Part shown: piece by piece, positions 47,120 through 58,000 of the stretch
Numbering within the stretch: the first letter of the stretch is position 1
How the letters are laid out: each line of letters starts with the position of its first letter
NCBI GenBank assembly: GCA_045430305.1
Contig: JAILXW010000001.1
Location: 806,001-870,000, forward strand
Direction: 5' to 3'
From: Agarilytica sp045430305
Lineage (GTDB): Bacteria > Pseudomonadota > Gammaproteobacteria > Pseudomonadales > Cellvibrionaceae
Length of the DNA stretch: 64,000 nucleotides
Notes under the pieces: model-generated
What the model was told of the DNA's origin: nothing
Seen by the model: the letters and a program-made list of their open reading frames with translations, nothing else
The model's database searches: none
Position numbers and translations under genes: made by a program

Positions 47120-47351
47120 CGAAGAGACTTCCTTGTTCTTCAAATAGAAGGCTAAAGCCTTCTGTTAAACCAAGTAAATCTGCAGCTTTGTAATAATAAA
47201 CCATTGAAACACTTAGCTCACCAGACTCCATTTTTTGCAAGGTCGCCCGACTTATACCCAGCCTGATTGCAAAGGCTTTCATATCGTCGCCAGGGTAGTG
47301 TCGTTTTCTGGCTTTACGTAGGTTTTGACCTAGCCTATCTAATCGCAGCAC
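47109..47351 (-). CDS. hipB: HipB-like XRE-family antitoxin
   Basis: The 80-residue helix-turn-helix protein has NLRKARKRHYPGDDMKAFAIRLGISRATLQKMESGELSVSMVYYYKAADLLG, a clear XRE-type DNA-binding domain, and an acidic C-terminal tail (LLFEEQGSLFDDE), as antitoxins often have. It probably binds and neutralises HipA and represses its own promoter. The start appears to be GTG 47351 without a strong ribosome binding site. It overlaps hipA. Confidence 0.88.
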   Translation of the reverse strand: MLRLDRLGQNLRKARKRHYPGDDMKAFAIRLGISRATLQKMESGELSVSMVYYYKAADLLGLTEGFSLLFEEQGSLFDDE

Positions 47352-47392
47352 TAAAAATTACCATAATATTAGTATTTTTTGGGTTCAACACT

Positions 47393-47411
47393 CATTATGA
47401 CCACTATAATG
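47393..47411. promoter_or_regulatory. Candidate HipB operator
   Basis: CATTAT-7-ATAATG inverted repeat, about 40 bp upstream of the hipB start, in the AT-rich region between hipB and sRNA copy B. It is a plausible autoregulatory site by position; the sequence differs from the E. coli HipB operator. Confidence 0.35.
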
Positions 47412-47479
47412 GTATCTGTCTATAAACATACTACCGGCTTAAACAGGTAAGCATTCAGCAGAGAAAAAGTCACCGCGCT

Positions 47480-47497
47480 TGTAGGATATATCTCACA
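47480..47497 (+). promoter_or_regulatory. GacA-box-like upstream activating sequence, sRNA copy B
   Basis: This is the same 18-bp palindrome as before copy A (TGTAGG-ATATAT-CTCACA), at the same distance from the inferred start. Its conservation in both copies supports function. Confidence 0.7.
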
Positions 47498-47554
47498 CCA
47501 AGCACTGACTTTGTCGCCTATATTCTCTTGTCTCTTTTCTGAATAATACGCATC

Positions 47555-47784
47555 AACAAGGAGGTACACACGGAAGTCGCAAGGCCAAGGTTGGCCGATG
47601 GATACGCCAAGCTACTACTTCGCCTCAGGATGAGGCTGGCGGGCTCTCTCAAAAAGGAAGCGGGGTCAAGCTGCGCCAGGACGGCGTTCACCAAGGAAAT
47701 GGATTTGGGTTCTTCTCTTGAGATTAACCAAAGGTGATAAAAGGGAAGCTGAGTCATCGGTTGCGGGGCCCGGCTTTTTCTTTT
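47555..47784 (+). ncRNA. RsmZ/CsrB-like CsrA-sequestering sRNA, copy B
   Basis: An approximately 230-nt transcript parallel to copy A, with nine GGA triplets and the same promoter-side and terminator sequences. The middle patch (about 47639-47674) differs: it is about 13 nt longer than in copy A and keeps one GGA where copy A has two. It converges on the thioesterase gene. Possible reading frames here have no protein-like features. The ends are estimates. Confidence 0.72.
47746..47784 (+). terminator. Intrinsic terminator of sRNA copy B
   Basis: AAGCTGAG and CCCGGCTT form an imperfect stem, with internal GCGGGGCC, and TTTTTCTTTTT follows. It faces the end of the convergent thioesterase gene. 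Confidence 0.7.
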
Positions 47785-47830
47785 TGGTCAATCCAACTGT
47801 AGCCAAAGGGCTTATCTTGATCATCGCTAG

Positions 47831-48586
47831 TTATTCGCTTAGTAAAATATACCTACTCAATAAAGATAGAAGCTTTTGCTCGTTTTCTAGCTGATAGAAG
47901 TGGTCACCAGGAAATAAGTGCCGCTTAAACTCTGATTCGGTACATTCCTGCCAGGCATCGAGCTCCTGTGTATTTACCCCTGGATCTCTAAGCCCACCAA
48001 AAGCACGTAGCGGTGTAGGTAGGGTAGCCCTTTTTTCGTTCTTCCAGGTTTCACACAACTCAAAGTCAGCTCGAAGAATCGGGAGTGAAATCTCTCTTAG
48101 CTCGGCATTTTCAAAAACCCCCAGAGGAGTTCCATTGATCTGAACCACTTCCGTCATGAAGTCAGTATCGTTTACTTTGTGAATGAGTTTTTTTCGTCTT
48201 TCAAGGTGCGGTGCTACTGCCGCAGAGACAAATAGCTCTTTCGGTAACGGGAGTTGCTCAGTTTGCAGTGACACACTTAGCTCATATGCCACCCGGGCCC
48301 CCATACTATGGCCGAAAAAGTAAAAAGGATACTCCTCTAGAAGCGGGGTAATTTCTGCAAAAATACGCTGAACCAGAACTTCGAGATTGGTGAGGCAGGG
48401 CTCAGAAAGCCGGCCAAAATGCCCCGGAAGTTTCAGCGCACACACTTGTACGCCTTCAGGTAAAAAGCGATGCCAGTTACTAAACGCTGTGGCCGCACCG
48501 CCAGCAAAAGGAAAACAAAACAAACGGGATTCGATTACACTCGTGCTGGAGTAGACTTGAAACCACGGATTTTCTTGAATCGACAT
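47831..48586 (-). CDS. Type II thioesterase of the NRPS cluster
   Basis: Type II thioesterases clear misprimed or stalled carrier proteins. The 251-residue alpha/beta hydrolase has LFCFPFAGGAATAFSNW, the nucleophile elbow FFGHSMGARVAYEL (Ser94) and a C-terminal GDHFYQLEN with the catalytic His. It is the last gene of the minus-strand NRPS series, 92 bp after mbtH. The ATG at 48586 is used. Confidence 0.9.
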   Translation of the reverse strand: MSIQENPWFQVYSSTSVIESRLFCFPFAGGAATAFSNWHRFLPEGVQVCALKLPGHFGRLSEPCLTNLEVLVQRIFAEITPLLEEYPFYFFGHSMGARVAYELSVSLQTEQLPLPKELFVSAAVAPHLERRKKLIHKVNDTDFMTEVVQINGTPLGVFENAELREISLPILRADFELCETWKNEKRATLPTPLRAFGGLRDPGVNTQELDAWQECTESEFKRHLFPGDHFYQLENEQKLLSLLSRYILLSE

Positions 48587-48678
48587 ACTCGATATGTATA
48601 GCAGAATTACGTGTGGCCTGCTTTCCTAGCAAGCTGGTGAAATCCAGTATGCGGAAACCAGTATTAATCGGGAAGAGA

Positions 48679-48876
48679 TCAGTGAGCTGCCAATGCACTT
48701 TTTAAGCTTGCCGGGCGTAGATCCTTCCAAGCGTTTTTGATGCGAAGCAAGCACTCAGACTTCTCTGAGGCTTTGCCATCAGAATCCCACCCATTTGGTA
48801 ATTCCATTCCTGCAGGCCAAATCGAATACTGACCCTCTTCATTAACTACGACTAAATAATGAACTTCACCTACCAT
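48679..48876 (-). CDS. MbtH-like protein
   Basis: MbtH-like proteins bind and activate NRPS adenylation domains. The 65-residue product has the family core NEEGQYSIWPAGMELPNGW and NAWKDLRPASL, with the conserved Trp residues. GAGAGGG precedes the ATG. It lies between the large NRPS gene (167 bp upstream) and the type II thioesterase gene, on the same strand. Confidence 0.93.
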   Translation of the reverse strand: MVGEVHYLVVVNEEGQYSIWPAGMELPNGWDSDGKASEKSECLLRIKNAWKDLRPASLKSALAAH

Positions 48877-49043
48877 GTGACCCTCTCTAAGCTAAATAGC
48901 TTAATCAAAACAGAAAACCTGCTGACAAAAATAAAACCAAACGACTAACAATATAATATCAAAAGATGCTTAACTTCTGCTTGATTTTCCTAAAATAAAA
49001 ATTCGGTATTATCGATAGTACTAATTAAAACGTTAGACTAATT

Positions 49044-52000
49044 TTATATAGTGTGATTTCCATCACTTATAACCCGATTTATCGCCGACGCGATTTTTTC
49101 GACACATGGCGACGCCATTAAATTTTCGTGTTTTCCGTTCACATCGAATACATTAATTTTGCCCTTAACGTATTTACCCCAACCCAAATATTCCAAGCCA
49201 TGTGAACGTGCATTTACCTCACTCGATATTATGAGCAACATTTTAACATTCTCAATCATTGAATCACTTACACCTTTTCGACGAATTTGAGCATTTGCTA
49301 GCGCTTCATCGCGTAGGCTTTCTAAATGCTCTACCCCGGTTCCTGGCGGTACTTCTCCCTCATCCAGCAAATGTTGATAGGTGTAATTTAATCGTTCATC
49401 TGGCGAAAGAGAATTAAGCATATCCTTTTGTGACAAGAGTGTTTCGCTCAAGTGCGCTAACATATCGACATCATCGTACTCATCTAGAATTTTGATCTCG
49501 TCTTCATCAAAAGGGTGTGGAGCAGAATCTATCAAGAACAAGTTTTCCAACGTGATACCACGCTCTTGTAACTGTTTAGCGGTTTCAAATGCGATAACAG
49601 CACCAAGGGACCAACCACCAATAGAACACACATTTTGGTTTGATTCTTTCATAGCCTCATTAATCGCATCGGCATAAGCTGAAGACATTTCTTCGATAGT
49701 TTGATGTGAACGTAACCCTGGAATGATACCGCGCGCCTGAACACCAAAAACAGGTTGGTCGTCATCCAAAAGCGAAGTGAGCAATTGATAATTCGTGACC
49801 CACCCACCACCAGGGTGAACCAAAAACAAAGGAGCCTTATCTCCTTTGCTGTTTAAGGTAACAATCGGGTTCCAAAGATCGCCCTGCTCTTCTTCGATTA
49901 CTATCGCTAAATCTACAATAGTTTGCGCATGAAAAAGCTTTGCCAAGTTTATCTCTTGGGAAAATTTCTGGTTGATCATTCCTAAAAGGTTTACAGCTAG
50001 AATGGAGTTGCCGCCTAACTCAAAAAAGTTCTCATTAGTTCCCAGGTTTTCCAAGTTAAGAACATCTTTCCACAGGTCAACTAACTTTCGTTCAACGTTA
50101 CTTTTTGGCTCCATTTTAATTGAGGTTCCTGCACCAGATATTTGTGCGGAAGCACCCGCCTCCTCCTTAACCACACCATTTACAATGGTAGGGAGCTTGT
50201 CCACGCTGCAGGCATCAATGTGTATAGCTTTACCAAAACGATCAGCATGTGCTGACGATACGTCATTCAAAACCTGAGAGCTTGTAGGCGTTTGTACAAA
50301 CAAATAGGGTTTCAATACTTCGGCTGGCTGATCTACAAGGCGTGACCTCAGAGCTGGTTTAGACATATCTATACCAAACATCCAAACACCAGGCTTCTGC
50401 GAGAGAATACTTCTAATTGAAGCAAGTGCGTGATCTGGCCGCATGAAATGAAAGCCACGCTGCTCGACCGCTTTCTTAAATGGGATATCTGAACTCATAC
50501 CAATGGCATCCCAGTTACTTGATACCAAGGCATAACTCTCTAAGGCAACACCGTGATCTTGATTTTGGTACTGGGTAAAACTATTCAAGAAAGCATTTGT
50601 CGCTGAATAGGTGGAAATTCCAGCTGCTGGGAAGTACGACAAGGCAGAAGACATGTTAACAAATAACGCTGGCTCACGACTTTTGGCGCGCTCGCGATGT
50701 TTAACAAGAAGGTTAAACAAATTAAAGGCTGCCATAACTTTTGCATCGACCGCAACGTCGACTTCATACTGAGTCTCATCATGCAACATGCTTTCGTTAT
50801 AAATACCTGCTAGGTGAAATACACCATCCAAACTGCAGCCCCACGCTTGCGCCTGATCATTCACAAGATTTTCTAGTGTTTCGCAATTATTTAAGTCTGC
50901 TTGCACATAGACAATATCATTCGATATTTTTTTCATAGAAGCGAAACTTTCATACTTTTCGCTACCAGGCACGAGTTCTGACCGCCCCAAAATTAGTAGA
51001 CGTACACGATATTCTTTCAATAGCCATTGGCATACTAACGAGCCGATACCACCCAAACCGCCCGACACGAGATAAAAACCTTCTGGCCGTGGTCCACGAT
51101 ACGAGCCCGTATTATCTAATAACGCAGTCTCAAAACGCTGACAATAGCGCTTATTTTCGTGATAACAAACGTCTTCAATAAAGACTTGCGATAATTCACC
51201 TTGTAGAATCGAACTTATATTTTTCCTTTCACTTTCAGAGACGCTAACCAATGCCGTCTGCAGATTGCCAAGCTCTGCGTTAACAGATGACAGCCAGCCT
51301 TGTAGATATCCGCTAGCGTAATCACTGGCTTCGTGAGCAGAATGGCTCAACGCATCTGAGGCAGTAATAAAAAATCGCGGCTCTTCTTGGTTTTGAGTGG
51401 ATGATATAAGTGCTGACAATAACGCCTTTAAAACATAAACACCCTGCTTTAAAGCGATATCCAAATACGCTTTGTGATCTTTGGCTACAATCTCTCGGCA
51501 GGCATACCAGGTGTAAACAACAGTGGTTGGAGCCAGGTGGCTCCTACACAAATCGTTGATTAAACATCTAAAATCTTCAAGGTTATTTGGATTTAGAGAA
51601 AAAGAGACCTCATTTAGCCTCTGATAGTTTTCTCCCTTAACAACCTCGACAACATCTCTACCCTGCGAGCGTAATCGAGTAATCAACGCCGTTAAATCAT
51701 GCGAATTATCATTAAAAACCAAGTAAGTACCTGGATGGCTTACCCCTCCCTTAAACTCGAGGGTTTTCTTAACCCAACGCTCCTGATAAAACCAGCTCGG
51801 AATCACATCCGGCGAATTCAGCACTAAATCAATCTCCCTTAAGCGCGCTGCGTACTCACCGGCAAGTAACGCTTTTTTAAGCTGAACCCGTTGAATTTTT
51901 CCAGAAGTTGTTTTAGGGAACGCTTTTGTATCAATAGGAATGACATATGCTGGGCTAACACCCAAAGCGCGTGTCACTTCACCTTTGATACGCGATATCG

Positions 52001-55000
52001 TATCCGCCGAGACTGCGCCTGCCTCTTCAGGGCAGAAGAAAATAAGTAGGTTTTCGGTACCACTTTCCTCGTCATCAACGCTCACCGCCGCACTAAACGT
52101 CGGTATAACACCGTCGACAGAGTTCACCACATCTTCAATTTCGTAGCAGTAAAAATTCGCCCCGTTAACAATAATCGTTTCTTTTGCTCGGCCCGTAAGT
52201 GTTAATCGACCGTCCAAAATAAAACCAAGGTCGCCACTATCAAACCAGCCATCACCAACAAATGCAGCTTTGTTTGCTTCATCATTGAGGTAGTAACCCG
52301 GGGTAATCACAGAGCCTCTAATCTGAAAACGGCCGATTTGCCCTTCTCGTATAAGCGTGTTATTTTCATCTGCGATTCGTATTTCGACCCCTGGTATTGT
52401 GCCACCAAGATCTATAAACCCTATCCCACTTTTATCTTGCGCATTGGTTTCTACTAAATCACTTTGTAAACTCGACTTTTTAAAGTAACGAACACCAGTT
52501 TCGGCAGAAAACCCATTCTGGTATGTCATACAGGTACAGGCTTCTGCCATACCAAAGCTTGGCTGCATTACCTGCTCACTCACACCAAATGGCGCAACTA
52601 AAGCAAGAAACTTTTTGACAACAGGTAGTGTTACTTGCTCGCCAGCATTCATTAGAATTTTTATAGAACTGAGATTACGAGACCTGCTGTTATCTTCACT
52701 CAAAGCCTCGGCCACTAGTTTATAACCAAAATTAGGCGACCAACTATGCGTGATTGAGAACTCTTCAATGAGGTCAAGCCATAGTAGTGGGTCGTGCAAA
52801 ACAAGTGACGTAGCAACTTCTAGTTGATCAATACCAAGAAACGTATCTTTTAGATGGAAAGTTAAAATCGGAACTACATGATCCATCGGCAACCAGTTCA
52901 TCGAACGATCGTCTGTTGAATAGTTACAATATTTAGAAGAGCCGAGAATATGCGAAATAATGCCTCGATGTGTTTCCTGAATACATTTAGGCACGCCGGT
53001 ACTACCAGAAGTTAACTGATAAAAAACCACATCTTCCGGTTTTGCAGGGTAAATATCCCCTAATTCACCCTTACAAATGAGGGATTCGAACGTGGCGAGT
53101 TGAAAGTTAAACATCTCATAAAGCTCAGGCATACCACCTAAGCTTTTCTCTAAACTTTCATTGGTTAACACCAGCGGTGAATCAAGTAAGGTCCAAATAT
53201 TAAACAACTTGTCAGCCACACCATTTTTTTGCGAATAGCTCGGTGCTATCGCTACGGTGACAGGCCTAAAGCCACCTAATACACATGCCCAAAAACTAAC
53301 GAGGTGAGCGTAGGTATTTTCCAGCTGTAGAATAACAGCATCACCCTGCTTTAAGCCCTTCTGTTGTAAGCCATATAACGCCGCCTGCGCTTCTGTTGAT
53401 AGTGCAGAATAGCTAAGAAATTTACACTCATTGTTCGCCAATACAAAGGTAATACCTTTATCCGGAAAATGTAGGGCAGTGTTTTGCAAGGCCTCTACTA
53501 AAGTGACCGGTGTATCGCTACCCTCGAGTGACCCGCCATTTACATAGGCATCGGGCCGCGTTAATACGTTGTCTGTGCGAGTATTTACCTCTGCTTTTGT
53601 TAATACATCGTCAACGACACTGCCGTGTGCAAGCCAGCGCCAACCAGGTGTAATATCGGCTAGGTGAAGAGAGGACGAAGATGAAGACACTTCCATTAAG
53701 CTATAACGTGCCTGTTTATCAGGGAAATCCTGTTCTAATCGTGCATTGGCCTTAAGTATTTCTTGTTCTGAAAGGTGGTGTATTGCACGTAATTTGGATT
53801 CATCTACCGCCCCATTTTTTGTAAGCGGAATATGGCTCACAGGAACCAAGCTGACTGGCTGAAGAATAGAAGGTAGGTTTTTCTGGAGCGATACATTTAA
53901 CTCCTGAAGCTGCGGATCGCTAGCCGACGCAACATAGGCACTGAGCTCAACACCTGCAGCTCTGTTGTTTTCAAGTACGGCACATGAAGTCGCGCCATGG
54001 GCTTGGAAGAACTGCGTTAAGCCTTTTAAAGGTAAAACACTTCCGCTTCCTAACGAAGCGCGTGAGAACCCCAACTCGTAATCATCCACTGACTGTGGAT
54101 TTTCAGAAACAATCTGACCGAGAAGGCTGTGAAAACTGGAAACTAGATCAACAATCGAACCGTCTTCAAATAAATCAACTGAATACTCGAATGAACCAAC
54201 AATGCCATCATCACTGGGCCACAAATTTACTGTGAGGTCGTGTTTCGCGATGTCAAAATCAACATCAATACTTTTTGCAGATAAGCCTTCTAATTTAAAA
54301 GACGAACTCTCATTATTATGCAACAAAAACATAATTTGAAAAATTGGTGAGTAAGCAAGGCTACGGTCGGGCTTAAGCGCATCAACCACCATATCAAAGG
54401 GCAACATCTGATTTGAGTAAGCTCGGAGCGTATCTGACTTTACTTGAGCAAGCAGATCGTTAAAGCTTACCCCTCCAGAAAGGTCTGCTCTTAGCACCCA
54501 CAGGTTGGCAAAAAAACCAATCAAAGGCTCCAGTTCAGAACGGGTTCTACCGGCTAGCGCAGAGCCAATTGAAATATCTTTTTGATCAGACCAACGATAA
54601 ATTAATACTGAAAACGCGCTGATAAGGGTCATAAAAAGACTGACATTATTTTCCTTTGAGAATCTTTCTAGAGATTCCTTAAGCGCTTTATCAATATTTA
54701 TCTCTACTCGCTTACCTCTATAGCTCTGTACTGGAGGGCGACTATGATCAAGCGGGAGGTTAATACACTCCGGCAACCCTTTTAGATACGCAGCCCAATA
54801 ATCGAGCTGCCCCTTAGCGTCATCACTTTCTAACCACTGTCGTTGCCAAACAGAAAAGTCAGCATAGTGAATAGTGATGTCGTCTAGTAAAGCATCACTA
54901 CCAGTTTGAGAGGCTGCATATATTGCGCAAAATTCCTGACATAAGTTATTGATTGACCAGCCATCTGAAATAATATGATGCATATTAAATATAAAAACAC

Positions 55001-58000
55001 ATGCACCTTCATCCAGAGAAAGTATGCTAACGCGAAGCAAAGGCCCACGCGCTAAGTTAAACGGCGTATTTATTTCCTTTTCTACAACGTTTCTAATTTC
55101 GTAATCCAGGCCCCTATTATTTTCAGACTGTAGTTTCAGGTAGCGAACTTCTGGCTCCAGGTAATCATGAATTACTTGAACGGCAACACCGTTCCTATCT
55201 GAAAAACTTGTTCGCAATATTTCGTGGCGCGCCACCAGACAATCGAGGGTACGTTTCACCAGCCCCGGATCCAGATTACCTTCCACATGTAAGGCCATAG
55301 GCATACTGTAGGTAATGGAATCCGAGCCTTCTAACTGATTTAGAAACCATAAGCGTTGTTGTGGATACGACAGTGGAATGTCTCTGTCTCTCGCGATCGA
55401 CTCTATCTTTATGTGTTGTTTTTTAGGGCTGCCATCAATAAGTCTTGCTAAATCATAAACTCGGGGATATTCAAATACCATTTGAACAGAGAACTCGCCG
55501 ACAAGCTCTTCACGCAAACGCGTCACCAATTTTGTCGCTTTTAAAGAATGGCCGCCAAGATCGAAGAAATGTCCGTCACGTCCAATATTTGTAACATCTA
55601 GGACATGTTCATATAGGGAAATAACATAGGCCTCCATTTCCGTTTCTGGCGGCCGGAATACCTCTTCTATCTGCCTAGGTGCTGGCAGTGCCGTGCGATC
55701 AATTTTACCGTTCTTTGTTTTAGGAATTTCATTCAAATAAACCAAATGCGAGGGTCGCATGTAATCTGGTAATTTTTTTGCGATATAGACCTTAAGTTGT
55801 TCAGTCGTACTGTCTTCTTCTTGGTGATTTAAAACCAGATAGGCAACCAAGTACTTTTCATTAGATCTTTCATTCGTTCGGGCCACAATGACAACGTTAC
55901 TGACCCATTCATTCGATGCGAATACATTTTCAATTTCGCCAAGTTCGACCCTAAATCCACGGATTTTTACTTGTTCGTCAATTCTTCCAAGGTATTGAAC
56001 ATCGCCATTATCTAAAAATCGTACTAAATCGCCCGTTCTATATAGCCGTTGTCCACCTCGTCCAGAATAAGCGTCTGGGATGCAGACCTCAGCGGTATGA
56101 ATGGGGCGACCACAATAGGCACGAAATAACTGATCGCCACCGATCAATAACTCCCCTGCCACACCCACTGGAACCCTTTGTAGATTTTGATCGACCACAT
56201 ACAACCGACAGTTACTGACAGCTTTACCAATGTGAGGAAGCTTAGGCCAAGGTTTCGCTTCAGGCTTAAAGTGACTGGCCGTCACCACATGGGTTTCTGA
56301 TGGGCCGTAATGATTGTGTAATTCAGCTTTGGGCAAGCGATCAAATAAATGTTCGACCTCTTTTGTTACCCGTAAGGCATCACCAGCAGTTGTCACAACA
56401 CGCAGAGATTTTGGTATGGTATTTACGTGCCTACAATATTCAGCCAACTGTTGTAAAACAACAACGGGGCAAAATAGGTAGCTGACTTTTTCTTTGTTTA
56501 AAAGCGATACTAGCAAGGCAGGGTCATGGCGCTCTTTTTCACTCGCGATAACCAGCGTTCCACCACATGAGAGTGTGCCGAAAATTTCCTGAAAGCTTAC
56601 ATCGAAGTTAATAGTCGTATATTGGCAACAAACCTCACCTTCGTTAATGGGATACCGTTCAATTTGCCACTGTAATAAGTTTGCTAAGCCACCATGAGTA
56701 ACTAAACTGCCTTTTGGCCTGCCTGTAGAACCCGATGTGAAGGTGACATAGGCCGCACACAACTTGTGAATCGATAGATCTGGCCTCGTATCAGGACAGC
56801 CGGCCCACGCTGGCGTCTCATCTAGGTTCATCAAGATAGTGTTTTTCTGAATATGTTTATCTAAACAAGGTGTGATTTTTTCGTGTGATTCTGTATCAGT
56901 GACTAAATAACCTAAACCACTGTCTTCTACCATCGCTTGTAAACGAGCAATTGGATAATTTGGATCAAGCGCTACATAACAAGCGCCCGATTTTAGAATG
57001 CCAAGCATAGCGATGATCATATCGTTAGATCGCTTAAGGCTTAAACCAACAGGACTGTCAATTGAAACACCATTCTCTAGAAGATGATTGGCCAACCGAT
57101 TCGCAGCAAAATCTAACTCACGATAGGTCATCGAACCTTCATCGGAGCTTAATGCAATTACATTCGGGTTTCGCTCTACTTGAGATTCAAAGAAAGCATG
57201 AACAGTACCGAACGTTACTGCATGATCGTTTTCGTTCCAGCGATCAAGCAAGTTACTTTCTTCTTCATCTAGCAGCGAAATGTCTTTTAATGGAATATCT
57301 GCGAACGTAGAAACAAGATTAAGTATTTTAATATAGTGTGCGAGCATTCGTTCAATCGATCGGCGCTCGAATAAAGCCGTTGAAAACTCAAAAAAACCTT
57401 CTAAACCTTCCGAGCTCTCAACAAGACTCAAGTGCAGATCGAACTTCGCGACGCCACTGTCGAGTTCAATTTTTTCCACCTTAAAATTTTCAAACTTCAC
57501 TTCTTCCATAGGTTTATTCAGCAGACTAAACATATTCTGGAAAAAGGGCTGATAACTTAAGCTTCTTTCAGGCGCGAGATGGTCAACTATTTTTTCAAAG
57601 GGAACCTGTCCATGCGCCATCGCATCTAGCACCTGCGTTTTAACACTGGACATAAGGTCTGAAAACGTCGAATTCATATTCACATCGGAACGCACGACTA
57701 GCGTGTTCACGAAGAATCCAATAAGGGCTTCCAATTGTGGATGATTTCGATTTGCGACAGGTGTACCAATCGCAATATCTTCTGAGCGGGAATAGTACGA
57801 TAACAAATACTGGTATGCCGCCATTAGCAACATATACAAACTTGCATCGTATTGTTTTGCTACGACACGTAGTTTATCGGCCAGATCTGAATCGATTTTT
57901 ACGGGGACTTGCTCGCCATAAAACTGTTGCGCTGCTGGACGAGGCTTATCGAAGGGTAGACTGAGAATGGGGTCCAAACCAGCCAGAGTCTCTTTCCAAT

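Larger units (their letters stand above)
45525..47784. repeat. Pair of direct repeats (about 290-305 bp) flanking hipBA
   Basis: Segments 45525-45814 and 47480-47784 are near-identical in the same orientation: about 155 bases with few differences at the 5' side, a divergent patch of 30-45 bases, then about 100 bases with few differences through a terminator. Each repeat contains one complete sRNA gene (upstream box, promoter, RNA, terminator), so this is a gene duplication and not an insertion element. No terminal inverted repeats or transposase are present. Confidence 0.85.

Noticed and set aside
47518..47757. 79-codon frame antisense to sRNA copy B
   Set aside because: It lies within the non-coding repeat. 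The divergent patch and 13-nt length difference between copies would change the frame, so it is not under protein selection.
45525..47784. Direct repeats as ends of an insertion sequence or composite transposon
   Set aside because: No terminal inverted repeats, no transposase and no clear target duplication. Each repeat is a complete promoter-RNA-terminator unit.
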